Part shown: piece after piece, positions 27,822 to 36,057 of the stretch | How positions within the stretch are numbered: the stretch's first letter is position 1 | Layout of the letters: every line of letters starts with the position of its first letter | NCBI GenBank assembly: GCA_023395395.1 | Contig: JAEWZH010000014.1 | Location: forward strand, 1 to 64,000 | Source: Bacteroidota bacterium | GTDB taxonomy: Bacteria; Bacteroidota; Bacteroidia; Bacteroidales; Porphyromonadaceae | Direction of reading: 5' to 3' | Length of the DNA stretch: 64,000 bases | Translations under genes and position numbers: made by a program | Notes under the pieces: generated by a model | What the model saw: the letters and a program-made list of their open reading frames with translations, nothing else | Database searches by the model: none | What the model was told of the DNA's origin: nothing

Positions 27822-28512
27822 GAGAGGTTCGAGAAGACAAAACTTGCACTTTCTAAATCCAGTCTATACCCTCCAACTCATCAGGTCACATATCGACAGA
27901 GAAAAAGGGTGGTTGTCCATTTGTGGACAACCACCCCTTTCTATTGATGAGGCACTAATATTATTTTAGATTTTTATCGGTTTGACATAACCGATTGAGA
28001 AATAAACTTTTAGCGAATTATTTGAGAAATAGGGATAACGATTTAGCAACTGTGCGAATTTCAGCGTTTTACATTGCTATGCTGTCAAATAACTCTTTCA
28101 TTTGCAAATATAACATCTTTTTCGAAAGTACGAACTTTCGGCGGCAATTTTATAAAATTAACTTGCAAAAAAAAAGAAAATCACTCATCCCATTTACAAG
28201 TTGGCATGTTAGGAACATTGTCCGTTTTGTCATTTTGTTACCGGGATTTGTCCGCATGGTGGAAGATCCGCACCGATCAGCTAAGTATGCCGTTTCATTA
28301 TGTAATAGCTGGTAGGATGCTTTTGGGGTGTAACACTCCGATATTGCTTTTTATATGTGCAAAGGTCAGAAGCCCCCAACGAAAACCCCGCCGGAGGCTT
28401 GTTTATGGAACCATTTTGAGCGATTTCCCTACATAGAACATTTGCCAAAGCTGAAATATCCATCATATCGTTTTGATTAAGATTTCCCAATTTCCATCTT
28501 TTGTGTGTTTAA
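27822..28512. other. Gene-poor stretch next to the mobile-element remnant
   Basis: There is no convincing gene here. A hairpin with 12-bp arms (27908-27919, 27924-27935) and a CTTTCT tail may be a terminator. On the minus strand a good -7 box (TATATTTG, plus 28104-28111) stands before a 10-codon ORF that stops at once, which looks like a decayed gene start, and a dyad CGAAAGT/ACTTTCG lies at 28124-28141. A minus-strand ORF of 69 codons at 28281-28490 (TTG start, contains NKPPAGFSLGASD) could be a small gene or a decayed end of the mobile element; I do not recognise a function. Confidence 0.5.
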
Positions 28513-29241
28513 TCAGTAAGTATAGGAAATATCACCTTTTGCCACGCTCTGTGTGCGGACAAAGCGGTCATACCATTCGCTGTCGAACACAAAGAAATAG
28601 CCTTCGGTACGGTTTCTGCGCTTGCCTTCACGTATTTCGAGGGTGTTGTCTTCTTCGTGATAGACTTGTTCGAGTTTCAAGACATTGTGTTCGTCGGTTT
28701 CGTGTATGGCAAACGTCAGCGTCCGATCTTTCAGCTTCCATTTGTAAAGGCGGCAGGGGAACCACTTTCCGTCTCCCTGCTCAGGCTCTCCGTAACGCTT
28801 GGTGAGAAGGGCGATGAAACGGTCGCAGTCTTCCTGTGTGAGGTCGTAATTGCAGCCACCGACCGCGGAGATGCGTCGTCCGTCGAGCGTAACGGCAAAA
28901 TTGGCTGTGCTGAACGTATGTCCGCCCATGCTCAGAAGTTCGTCGGCATCGCAGGAACCATTCTGACTATAAGTAACCCAAAAGGCATTGCCATCATAAT
29001 TTTTGCGGGTTTCTTTTTGATACAGATGTCCGTATTCGGTGCAGGGGGAAGGTATCTGATACCAATCTTCTCCCCACTCGGCGCTTATATAGCGGTCGGG
29101 AAAGATGTCCGTAATGGGGGTAGAGAAATCGAAATCGTCGAGCTTGATTGTCTTTTCGCCCAAAGGACTGGGGCGTTGGGCGCAGCCATCCAAACAAGAT
29201 GTACTGATAAATCCCATGATGATAAATGTTTTAAGTTTCAT
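28513..29241 (-). CDS. Hypothetical lipoprotein, putative mobile-element cargo
   Basis: A 242-residue protein of unknown function. The N-terminus is a signal peptide with lipobox LDGC (Cys20), so it is probably a lipoprotein. The rest is soluble, acidic to neutral, with no recognised domain; it contains aromatic-rich stretches (ISAEWGEDWYQIP) and a central C-containing beta-rich region (SAVGGCNYDLTQEDC). Base composition is more GC-rich than the flanking chromosome, like the integrase/Mob remnant upstream. It has its own -7 box at 29338-29345. It lies on the same strand as the remnant and is best seen as accessory cargo. Confidence 0.65.
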   Translation of the reverse strand: MKLKTFIIMGFISTSCLDGCAQRPSPLGEKTIKLDDFDFSTPITDIFPDRYISAEWGEDWYQIPSPCTEYGHLYQKETRKNYDGNAFWVTYSQNGSCDADELLSMGGHTFSTANFAVTLDGRRISAVGGCNYDLTQEDCDRFIALLTKRYGEPEQGDGKWFPCRLYKWKLKDRTLTFAIHETDEHNVLKLEQVYHEEDNTLEIREGKRRNRTEGYFFVFDSEWYDRFVRTQSVAKGDISYTY

Positions 29242-29337
29242 ACTACTTTGATTTATAATTCCGTATTCACGTGTATTTTTCCGAAAGTCTTTTGCTCGTC
29301 ACGCACCCAGCACAGTCCTCAATGTACTTTTTATTTG

Positions 29338-29345
29338 CAAATGTA
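29338..29345 (-). promoter_or_regulatory. -7 box for the hypothetical lipoprotein
   Basis: TACATTTG on the minus strand (plus strand CAAATGTA) fits TAnnTTTG and leaves a leader of about 90 nt. Confidence 0.45.
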
Positions 29346-29347
29346 CA

Positions 29348-29387
29348 AAAAAGTGCCATTCATAAGACATCATAAACGGCACTTTTT
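29348..29387 (-). terminator. Terminator after the Mob-like fragment
   Basis: Inverted repeat AAAAAGTGCC (29348-29357) and GGCACTTTTT (29378-29387). On the minus strand it lies directly after the Mob-like ORF and ends in a T run. Confidence 0.7.
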
Positions 29388-29412
29388 ATTGTTTCCCTGC
29401 GAGATAAAACGG

Positions 29413-29830
29413 TTATCTCTTCATTCCTATGCTTTCCCTTTGCGGTTGTATAGGTCGTCGTATATTCTGCCTTAATTTCTCAAACTGTTCCTTGAACCAC
29501 TCGGCAATGGGCTTTCGGTCAATGGCAAGAACTAACTTTGTTTTGCCTGCCGGATCTTTCATCACTTGAAACCCTGCCTTTTCGGTCGTGAATTTCCGTC
29601 CGTGTTTCTCTGAATAAAGTTCCCCTGCATACTCCAACGACTTGCCGCTGACGAACGTTGCGGTCTGCCTTTCATCAAACCCGACAAGGCGGCAAAGGTT
29701 TTCGATACGGAGCATTTCACGCAGGTAGGGAAACCATGCCGCCGCCTTCGCGATTACCGTTTTCAGAAACGATATTTCCTGCTTGTGCCTCGCTTCCTTG
29801 TCGGCTATCCCCTGCCGTGCCCGACTTTCT
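29413..29830 (-). pseudogene. C-terminal fragment of a Mob/Pre-type mobilisation protein
   Basis: An open frame without its proper start runs from about 29830 to the stop at 29413. It encodes a tail with a helical region (DKEARHKQEISFLKTVIAKA), then AWFPYLREMLRIENLCRLVG and LYSEKHGRKF. This resembles the C-terminal domain of the MobV-type relaxases of small Bacteroides mobilisable elements; the relaxase part itself is absent. Upstream the frame runs into the integrase fragment in another frame, so a deletion probably joined the two. The first in-frame ATG is at 29715. Family assignment is by memory of the sequence pattern and is moderate. Confidence 0.55.
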
Positions 29831-30194
29831 TGGCGAACTCGGCGTTGTGCTGCTCGAAGAGTTTCAGCAAGGTTTCCTGCTTGACGCCGATCCCGAGATA
29901 GGCGTCTTTGAGTTTGGCGGCGGTAACATAACCGTCCGTCTGCATCAGTTCTTGGTAGCGGCGGTTTACTTCCACACGGATTTTATCCACCGCAAGGTTA
30001 ATTCTCTGCGCTTCGACGCTCTTGCCCGAAGCACGGCTGTTCTTCACGTCCCACAACCGTGGGGGAACGTCCATCTTGCAACTGAACTGTTTAATCTCGC
30101 CGTCCACCGTGATACGGCACATCAAAGGCAGGTTACCATTCGGCTTCTCGCTGCCTTTCTTCACGTAAAATAATACCTTGAATGTACTACGCAT
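29805..30194 (-). pseudogene. N-terminal fragment of a tyrosine recombinase (integrase)
   Basis: The first 125 residues or so are the arm-binding and early SAM-like part of a Bacteroides-type site-specific integrase (FYVKKGSEKPNGNLPLMCR, then a helix with KIRVEVNRRYQEL and KLFEQHNAEFAKKVG). Translation then meets a stop at 29805; the catalytic domain with the Arg-His-Arg-Tyr residues is missing. The promoter, a strong Shine-Dalgarno sequence (AAAGGAG) and the start codon are intact, so a 129-residue fragment could still be made. The frame is lost where a Mob-like tail begins, near 29830. Confidence 0.8.
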
Positions 30195-30240
30195 AACTCA
30201 CTCCTTTTTTTAGGTTACAAAATTAGTTTATAGTGAGTTA
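30194..30240 (-). promoter_or_regulatory. Promoter and inverted repeat in front of the integrase fragment
   Basis: The -7 box TAATTTTG (plus 30218-30225, minus strand) is followed by AAAGGAG and the ATG. Inverted repeats TAACTCACT (30194-30202) and AGTGAGTTA (30232-30240) enclose the promoter and touch the ATG, as an operator or a translation-controlling hairpin would. From 30241 to 30390 I see nothing else. Confidence 0.5.
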
Positions 30241-30390
30241 CCGACAGCTATGTAAATCTACGCAAAACGCAGGAACAGAACCTTTTAGCAAGAAATCAGC
30301 ACCCGTTACGGGAGTAACGAGGTGGTAACTGAACTTTTGCGCAGTTTGGCTTCGAGGTGGTATTTCGTTGGCTCTGTGCAATAGAAAAAC

Positions 30391-30431
30391 AAAGCGTAAC
30401 GAACGCTATATCAGCTAATTCGCTACGCTTT
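30391..30431 (-). terminator. Terminator after tricorn copy 2
   Basis: Arms AAAGCGTAACGAA (30391-30403) and TTCGCTACGCTTT (30419-30431), one mismatch. Read on the minus strand it ends in GTTTTTCT, downstream of the tricorn stop codon. Confidence 0.8.
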
Positions 30432-30458
30432 ACCCAAATTTACTTTTTCGCTATGGGT

Positions 30459-33400
30459 TTATTTTAGAAGCTCTTTGACAGCAGCCTCCATCTGAGCATC
30501 TTGTCCCTTGAGCGCTTTCTCAAAGTCGAGACGAACCATCACATCTGGCTGTAGCTCAAAGTTCTCTAAGTAATAGCCCTCAGCGGTCTTATAACCAACA
30601 GCAGGAATACCAAAGTAGAGCGATGGATCTTGGAGGGTCACCCAGTTTACACTGGTCATAGTACCAGCGACTGGCATACCAATGAGCTTGCCAATACCCA
30701 TATGCTTGTACACCCATGGCGAACCGTGGGCGTTGGAGTAGTCTGCCTCGCACATCACCATCACACTTGGTTTGGTCCAGCGCTTAGATGGCATGTCACA
30801 GTAGTACTCTCCACGCACCTCCTGAGTGAGGTATTTAGTGCCTGAAAGGAAGACCTCGATATCCTCGTGCAGACGACCACCGCCATTGTAGCGGATATCT
30901 ACCACCAATCCTTCACGCTGATAGTACTTACCCATGGCATCGGAATACATACGGCGGAAACTTGCATCGTCCATACTTGAGATATGCACATAGCCTAGGC
31001 GACCATTGGAGAGGCGGTCTACCTCCGCTGCACGTTGCTTCACCCAACGCTCGTAGAGCAGACCAGAGAGCCTGCCGCTACTAATCGGTTTCACGACTTC
31101 TTCGTAAGTCTTGCCACTCTTGGGTGAGTAGAAGGTAAAGAGGACATTCTTACCCGCCTTACCTGCAAGCAGTGGGAAGAAGTCGGTATCCCTGGTAATC
31201 TCCACGCCATCAATCTTGGCAAGGTAGTCTCCTACCTTCACCTGGCTGAGATGGGTGTCAAATGGACCACCGACAACGATTTCCTCAATCTTGAGCCCCT
31301 CATCAGTGGCTTCCGTAAGGTCAAAGAAAAGACCCGTCTCAGCGACTCTATCTGCGTAGTTGGGAGCACCATAGCCACTACCGGTGTGGGAGACATTGAG
31401 CTCACCAAGAATCTCTGAAAGCATCTCGGCAAAGTCATAATTATTATTGATATGCGGAAGGAATTTGCGGTACTCCTCAGTCATAAACTCCCAGTCTACA
31501 CCATGCATATCCTTGACATAGAAACGCTCCTGCTCTTCTTTCTTCATGAAGTCGAACATAAACTCGCGCTCTGCTTCAGCATTGAGATCCATCTCTGCTC
31601 GTATGGATACTCCATCCATCTTTTCACTGGAGAGATTCATCTTCTGGATACTACCACCACTGACGAAGAAGAGGTTGCTCTCCTTGGCATCTGTCTGAAA
31701 CTGTGCATAGGAGCCATCGAGCTTCTTCAATAGTTTATTATCACCCTTGCGAAGATCCATCACCCAAAGGTCATAGCCCCCTTCGAAAGCAGCCATGTAG
31801 TAGAGCTTCTTGCCATCATTAGTAATATAGGCATCGCCAAGATTACTAGAGGCTGGTGTGAGACGTACGATTCTATCCTTGATATTCTCAAGCTCTACTA
31901 GGATATCCTTGGAGCTATCCTTTTTGTCGTCATCCTTTTTATCCTCACTCTTCTCCGCTTCCTTGGCCTTTTTCTCTTCCTCTGTCATGAGCTCGTACTC
32001 TTCCTCATTGAGACGATACTTGTCGTATGCCTCACGGTTCAGGAAGACAATCATCACATCGCCCATAGAGCCCCAGCTAGCATGATTGCGCATACCATAC
32101 TCCTCGGAAGCATAGACAATCGCATTGCCGCCCATCACGAAGCGAGGGTTATTGTTAAAGTAACCACTCTGAGTGATATTGGTGAGTTTCCCACTCTTAG
32201 CATCCATCAGCACAATATCGGTAAATGGTTCGTGGTTATTATCCACTAGCTCCAAAGCAATCCACTTGCTATCAGGCGACCAGGTAAAATTAATACCACC
32301 ATTTACTGAAGTGGTGTGGCGCCCATCATACACCTCACGCACACTTCCACTCTCCATATTGTAAATCGCAATCTTCTTGCGATCCTTCACAAAAGCAATC
32401 TCCTTGCCGTCGGGGGAGAACTGTGGATACATCTTCTCAGACTTATCCCCTGGGATGAGCTTCTCCTCAGAAACCAGTGTAGCATTGGCAAAGTTGGCAT
32501 CTTTGTCGCGTGACATCTTAGCAATATACAGGTCGCTTTGACCATCACGCAAAGACTCATAGACAATACTCCTATTATCATCCCCGAATGAAACACCACG
32601 CTCCATGGCAGCGGTATTGGTAATACGCTTGGTGGTAGAATAGTCGGCACTCGTCACAAATACCTCACCACGGACGATATAGGCAACCATCTTGCCATCT
32701 GGAGATACAGAAGCAGAAGTGATGCCCCTAGTAAAGGTGAGCTTAGTACTCTGAGTCTCATCAAGGTCATTGAGGATGGAGATATTCACCTTTACTGGTG
32801 AGCTCCCCTCCTTCATAGTGTAGATCTTACCGTCATAACCAAAACAAAGCGTCCCATTATTGGCTACCGACAGGAAACGTATAGGATGGGTCTTGAAACT
32901 GGTCAGCTGGATAGCACTTGCATCACTACTGCTATTAAGTGGCTGCTTAAAGACATTGAAAGTGCCGGCACGCTCACTTAGGAAATAAAAGTGGGAACCA
33001 TCAGGGGCATAGACAGGATTACGGTCTTCCCCCTTCCAAGAGACGAGCTGTTGGTAACTCTTATTCTTGAAGTCATAGAGGTAGATATCCTTAGTGACTG
33101 AGGAGGTGTGGTGCTTACGCCACGCATTCTCCATCCCTTTGGTATCCTCATAGAGTAAGAAGCGACCATCCTTGCTGATTTCGCCAGCTGATACTGGTGT
33201 AGGGATTTCAAGGGTCGTACGCCCTCCTGTCACTGGCACCTTATACACCTCATTGAGCCTACCCATAGGGAAGATGACACTGGAGGCTGGATCCTGAATG
33301 TGTGCTGTGTAATAGAGATATTTCCCATCCTTAGAAAAGGCAAGTGGAGTAGTCGTATTAGAGTGTGTAGTCACCCTCTTGGCACTCCCTCCTTCGGCAC

Positions 33401-33695
33401 TCATCACATAAATATCCATACTGCCTTGGTAGCGGTCACTCACAAAAGCAATTTGGCTACCATCAGGGCTCCACATGGGTTGGGACTCATACGCATCATT
33501 AGTCGTGAGGCGAAGTGCCTGACCACCATTGACAGATACTTTGTAGATATCTCCCTTGTAAGCGAAGGCAATCTCCTGACCATTAGGGGATATGGCTGGA
33601 TAGCGCATCCATAAAGGTTCGTCGGCTGCATGAGCCATGCCGCTTAGGCAAAGCGCTCCTACAACTGCAATTAAACTCTTCTTAATTCTCATCAT
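30459..33695 (-). CDS. Tricorn protease homologue (S41 family), copy 2
   Basis: A 1078-residue paralogue of the protein at 12720-15920: signal peptide (cleavage near AHA, residue 23), two beta-propellers with repeated SPDG/SPNG motifs, a Lys/Asp/Glu-rich linker (about 555-590), core domain, PDZ, and S41 protease domain. His770 (VSHTGSGY) and Ser987 (DYSNAHG) are the expected catalytic residues. Both copies are intact and clearly related along the full length. Likely a periplasmic peptidase in a peptide-using organism. It is transcribed alone, between an integrase remnant and an ABC transporter pair. Confidence 0.93.
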   Translation of the reverse strand: MMRIKKSLIAVVGALCLSGMAHAADEPLWMRYPAISPNGQEIAFAYKGDIYKVSVNGGQALRLTTNDAYESQPMWSPDGSQIAFVSDRYQGSMDIYVMSAEGGSAKRVTTHSNTTTPLAFSKDGKYLYYTAHIQDPASSVIFPMGRLNEVYKVPVTGGRTTLEIPTPVSAGEISKDGRFLLYEDTKGMENAWRKHHTSSVTKDIYLYDFKNKSYQQLVSWKGEDRNPVYAPDGSHFYFLSERAGTFNVFKQPLNSSSDASAIQLTSFKTHPIRFLSVANNGTLCFGYDGKIYTMKEGSSPVKVNISILNDLDETQSTKLTFTRGITSASVSPDGKMVAYIVRGEVFVTSADYSTTKRITNTAAMERGVSFGDDNRSIVYESLRDGQSDLYIAKMSRDKDANFANATLVSEEKLIPGDKSEKMYPQFSPDGKEIAFVKDRKKIAIYNMESGSVREVYDGRHTTSVNGGINFTWSPDSKWIALELVDNNHEPFTDIVLMDAKSGKLTNITQSGYFNNNPRFVMGGNAIVYASEEYGMRNHASWGSMGDVMIVFLNREAYDKYRLNEEEYELMTEEEKKAKEAEKSEDKKDDDKKDSSKDILVELENIKDRIVRLTPASSNLGDAYITNDGKKLYYMAAFEGGYDLWVMDLRKGDNKLLKKLDGSYAQFQTDAKESNLFFVSGGSIQKMNLSSEKMDGVSIRAEMDLNAEAEREFMFDFMKKEEQERFYVKDMHGVDWEFMTEEYRKFLPHINNNYDFAEMLSEILGELNVSHTGSGYGAPNYADRVAETGLFFDLTEATDEGLKIEEIVVGGPFDTHLSQVKVGDYLAKIDGVEITRDTDFFPLLAGKAGKNVLFTFYSPKSGKTYEEVVKPISSGRLSGLLYERWVKQRAAEVDRLSNGRLGYVHISSMDDASFRRMYSDAMGKYYQREGLVVDIRYNGGGRLHEDIEVFLSGTKYLTQEVRGEYYCDMPSKRWTKPSVMVMCEADYSNAHGSPWVYKHMGIGKLIGMPVAGTMTSVNWVTLQDPSLYFGIPAVGYKTAEGYYLENFELQPDVMVRLDFEKALKGQDAQMEAAVKELLK

Positions 33696-33758
33696 ATAGG
33701 TTAAAAAATATCGGTTATAAAAATATCAATCGATACAAGTTGAATCATCCTTTCCCTA

Positions 33759-35069
33759 TTACTTATACCTCACCCACTTGATTAACTCTTTCACACTAGG
33801 CTTCTTGCCATACATGAGTAGTCCGACTCGGAATACCTTGGCAGCTGCCCATACAAAGAATACCGTAGTAGCTATCATTACCACAGCGGAGAGAATAATC
33901 TGCCAAGCCGGTGGGGCAAACGGCAAGCGCACCATCATCACATTAGGCGCTACAAATGGGACAAACGAGCCCCACAAAGCAAGAGGTCCATTGGGATTGC
34001 CAGCCGAATAGAGTGCCGCATAGAAAGCAAACATAAAGATAAGCGTAATCGGCAGACTCATCTGTTGGATATCCTCATCGCTATCAAAGGCGGCTCCCAT
34101 AGCAGCATAGATGCTTGCAAAGGAAAGATAAGCACAGATAAAGAAAAAGATAAACGCACAGATCATACCCGTAAAGTCAACCGAGGTAAGTGGCATAAGG
34201 ATATCTTGGATAAACTCTGCATCAACTCCCGAAGACATCGCATTCTGGGTCAGCTGGTTCATATCCATGGTTACATTTGATAAGAAGACGGCCTGCACCA
34301 CGAAGAAGCCGATGACACCAAGGATAATCCAAATACCCAGCTGAGTAAAGCCGACAAGTGCCACTGCTACCATCTTTGCGAAGAGAAGCGTAGTAGGCTT
34401 GACGGAGGAAGCGATAATCTCCACAATCCTATTTTTCTTCTCCTCCTGCACACTCGTCATCACCATACTACCGTAGGTTATTACAAAGAAGAAGAGTAGT
34501 ACATTGAATATTTGCCCCACAATCATCGCAATAGCAGAAGAGGCTGCTTGCTCCTCTCCATCCTTACTCCATTGCACCTCAGAGATAGAGAGGTTTACCT
34601 TAGTGTCGTCAATAATCTGCTCCAGATTGGGAATATCGTACGAGGCAATTTTCTCCTTCCGAAGTGCCGGCTGCAAATCGTTGTTGATGGTAGTTTGGAG
34701 CGTCGGAGGGATAGTGGAATGACTAAAGATAGTCACCCCCTTAGGATTCTGTAGGAGGTCGTCAGTAATCAGTACATAGGCATAGATATCCTCCGATCTA
34801 TTTTTTCGTGCCTCAGAGATTTCTACATCACTCTTGACAAACTTGATTCCCTCGTCTGGATTATCCTTAAGGTAGCTCATGTACTTGCCCGTCTGGTCAA
34901 TCACCATTACCGTCTTTTCAGACGAATCCTTGGCATTCATACCGAGGAATAGTGGTATGGCGATAATCAGCATAAAAACCAGAGGGGTGAAAATGGTCAG
35001 GAGTATAAAGGATTTCTTCTTCACCTTTACATTATACTCCCTCTGCATTACAATCCAAAACTTATTCAT
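33759..35069 (-). CDS. ABC-2 type transporter permease (NatB-like)
   Basis: A 436-residue permease starting at the ATG at 35069 (MNKFWIVMQREY); the frame is open further upstream to 35123, but this ATG has AGGGAGGTG before it and overlaps the ATPase stop by 8 bp. One N-terminal transmembrane helix (about 20-40), a large extracytoplasmic domain (about 45-180), then five to six helices in the C-terminal half (from about 190). This is the NatB/YhaP arrangement. Its partner ATPase is the upstream gene. Substrate unknown; sodium or peptide export are guesses. Confidence 0.85.
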   Translation of the reverse strand: MNKFWIVMQREYNVKVKKKSFILLTIFTPLVFMLIIAIPLFLGMNAKDSSEKTVMVIDQTGKYMSYLKDNPDEGIKFVKSDVEISEARKNRSEDIYAYVLITDDLLQNPKGVTIFSHSTIPPTLQTTINNDLQPALRKEKIASYDIPNLEQIIDDTKVNLSISEVQWSKDGEEQAASSAIAMIVGQIFNVLLFFFVITYGSMVMTSVQEEKKNRIVEIIASSVKPTTLLFAKMVAVALVGFTQLGIWIILGVIGFFVVQAVFLSNVTMDMNQLTQNAMSSGVDAEFIQDILMPLTSVDFTGMICAFIFFFICAYLSFASIYAAMGAAFDSDEDIQQMSLPITLIFMFAFYAALYSAGNPNGPLALWGSFVPFVAPNVMMVRLPFAPPAWQIILSAVVMIATTVFFVWAAAKVFRVGLLMYGKKPSVKELIKWVRYK

Positions 35070-36051
35070 GGGCACCTCCCTTCTTATATAGTTTGCTCTC
35101 TGCTTCACTCGTCTCATAGCCATTCACCTGACCTGTCTTATTCACCACATCCAGGAAAATCTCGTGCATATCAGGGATAATCTCCTCAAAGCTGACCATA
35201 CTACCACGATTGTTCCACTCTGTGATAATCTCTCGAGCTGATAATTTATTGATGTTCTCGAGGACAAGTTCGGTACGACCGTAACTATCTTGCTCTTTGC
35301 GCTGAATACGGTACCTATTATCGATATCCTCAGGTAGCTGCAAAGCCCCCTCAAAGAGGAAACGGTAGGTATTGCCCTTATAGCTCTGCTTTACCTCAAA
35401 GACATCACCCTGAAGTACGACACGCGAACGATTGATGAGTGAGATATTGTCGCAAAGCTCCTCTACACTCTGCATATTGTGAGTGGAGAAGATAATAGTA
35501 TGCCCCTTTGCCTTGAGCCGTAGCATCTCATTCTTGAGTATCTCGGCATTGATGGGGTCAAATCCACTAAATGGTTCGTCAAAAATCAACAACCTAGGCT
35601 CGTGCATCACAGTACAGATAAACTGAACCTTCTGCGCCATACCTTTTGATAACTCCTCCACCTTCTTATCCCACCAAGGGAGGATATCAAAGCGCTCAAA
35701 CCACTCGGTGAGGATTTGCTTTGCTTTGGCTCTCGAGAGTCCTTTGAGCTGAGCAAGATAAATCGCCTGATCCCCTACCTTCATCTTTTTGTAAAGCCCA
35801 CGCTCCTCAGGGAGGTAGCCAATACGCTCGAGATCCTTGGTATTAAAAGGATGACCATCAAAGATAATCTCACCACTATCAGGAGCAGTGATACGATTGA
35901 GGATACGAATCAATGTCGTCTTCCCTGCACCATTAGGTCCGAGCAGCCCGTACACCTTCCCTTCGGGGATGGATACACTCACATGGTCGAGTGCCCGGTG
36001 CTTGTCGTAGTCCTTGACTACATCTTTTACTTCTACTACGTTGCTTGCCAT
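35062..36051 (-). CDS. ABC transporter ATP-binding protein (NatA-like)
   Basis: A 329-residue ATPase with Walker A GPNGAGKTT, signature LSKGMAQKVQ (a variant of LSGGQ), Walker B LLIFDEPFSGFDP and switch His in FSTHNMQ. The C-terminal 90 residues form the DUF4162-like extension common in NatA/YhaQ-type proteins. It pairs with the permease that overlaps its 3' end. It starts 6 bp downstream of the dnaG stop codon, so it may be co-transcribed with dnaG. Confidence 0.88.
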   Translation of the reverse strand: MASNVVEVKDVVKDYDKHRALDHVSVSIPEGKVYGLLGPNGAGKTTLIRILNRITAPDSGEIIFDGHPFNTKDLERIGYLPEERGLYKKMKVGDQAIYLAQLKGLSRAKAKQILTEWFERFDILPWWDKKVEELSKGMAQKVQFICTVMHEPRLLIFDEPFSGFDPINAEILKNEMLRLKAKGHTIIFSTHNMQSVEELCDNISLINRSRVVLQGDVFEVKQSYKGNTYRFLFEGALQLPEDIDNRYRIQRKEQDSYGRTELVLENINKLSAREIITEWNNRGSMVSFEEIIPDMHEIFLDVVNKTGQVNGYETSEAESKLYKKGGAHE

Positions 36052-36057
36052 ATATTC

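Noticed and set aside
27995..28436. Two overlapping plus-strand ORFs of 106 and 120 codons
   Set aside because: No start signal, unlikely composition, and they overlap each other in different frames; the region looks non-coding or decayed.
28657..29475. Plus-strand 272-codon ORF
   Set aside because: It is antisense to the lipoprotein gene, which has a signal peptide, lipobox and promoter; the plus-strand product looks like a shadow.
30241..30265. A further copy of the MITE end (ACCGACA ... CTACGC)
   Set aside because: Only two short blocks match, no array is nearby, and the similarity is within chance.
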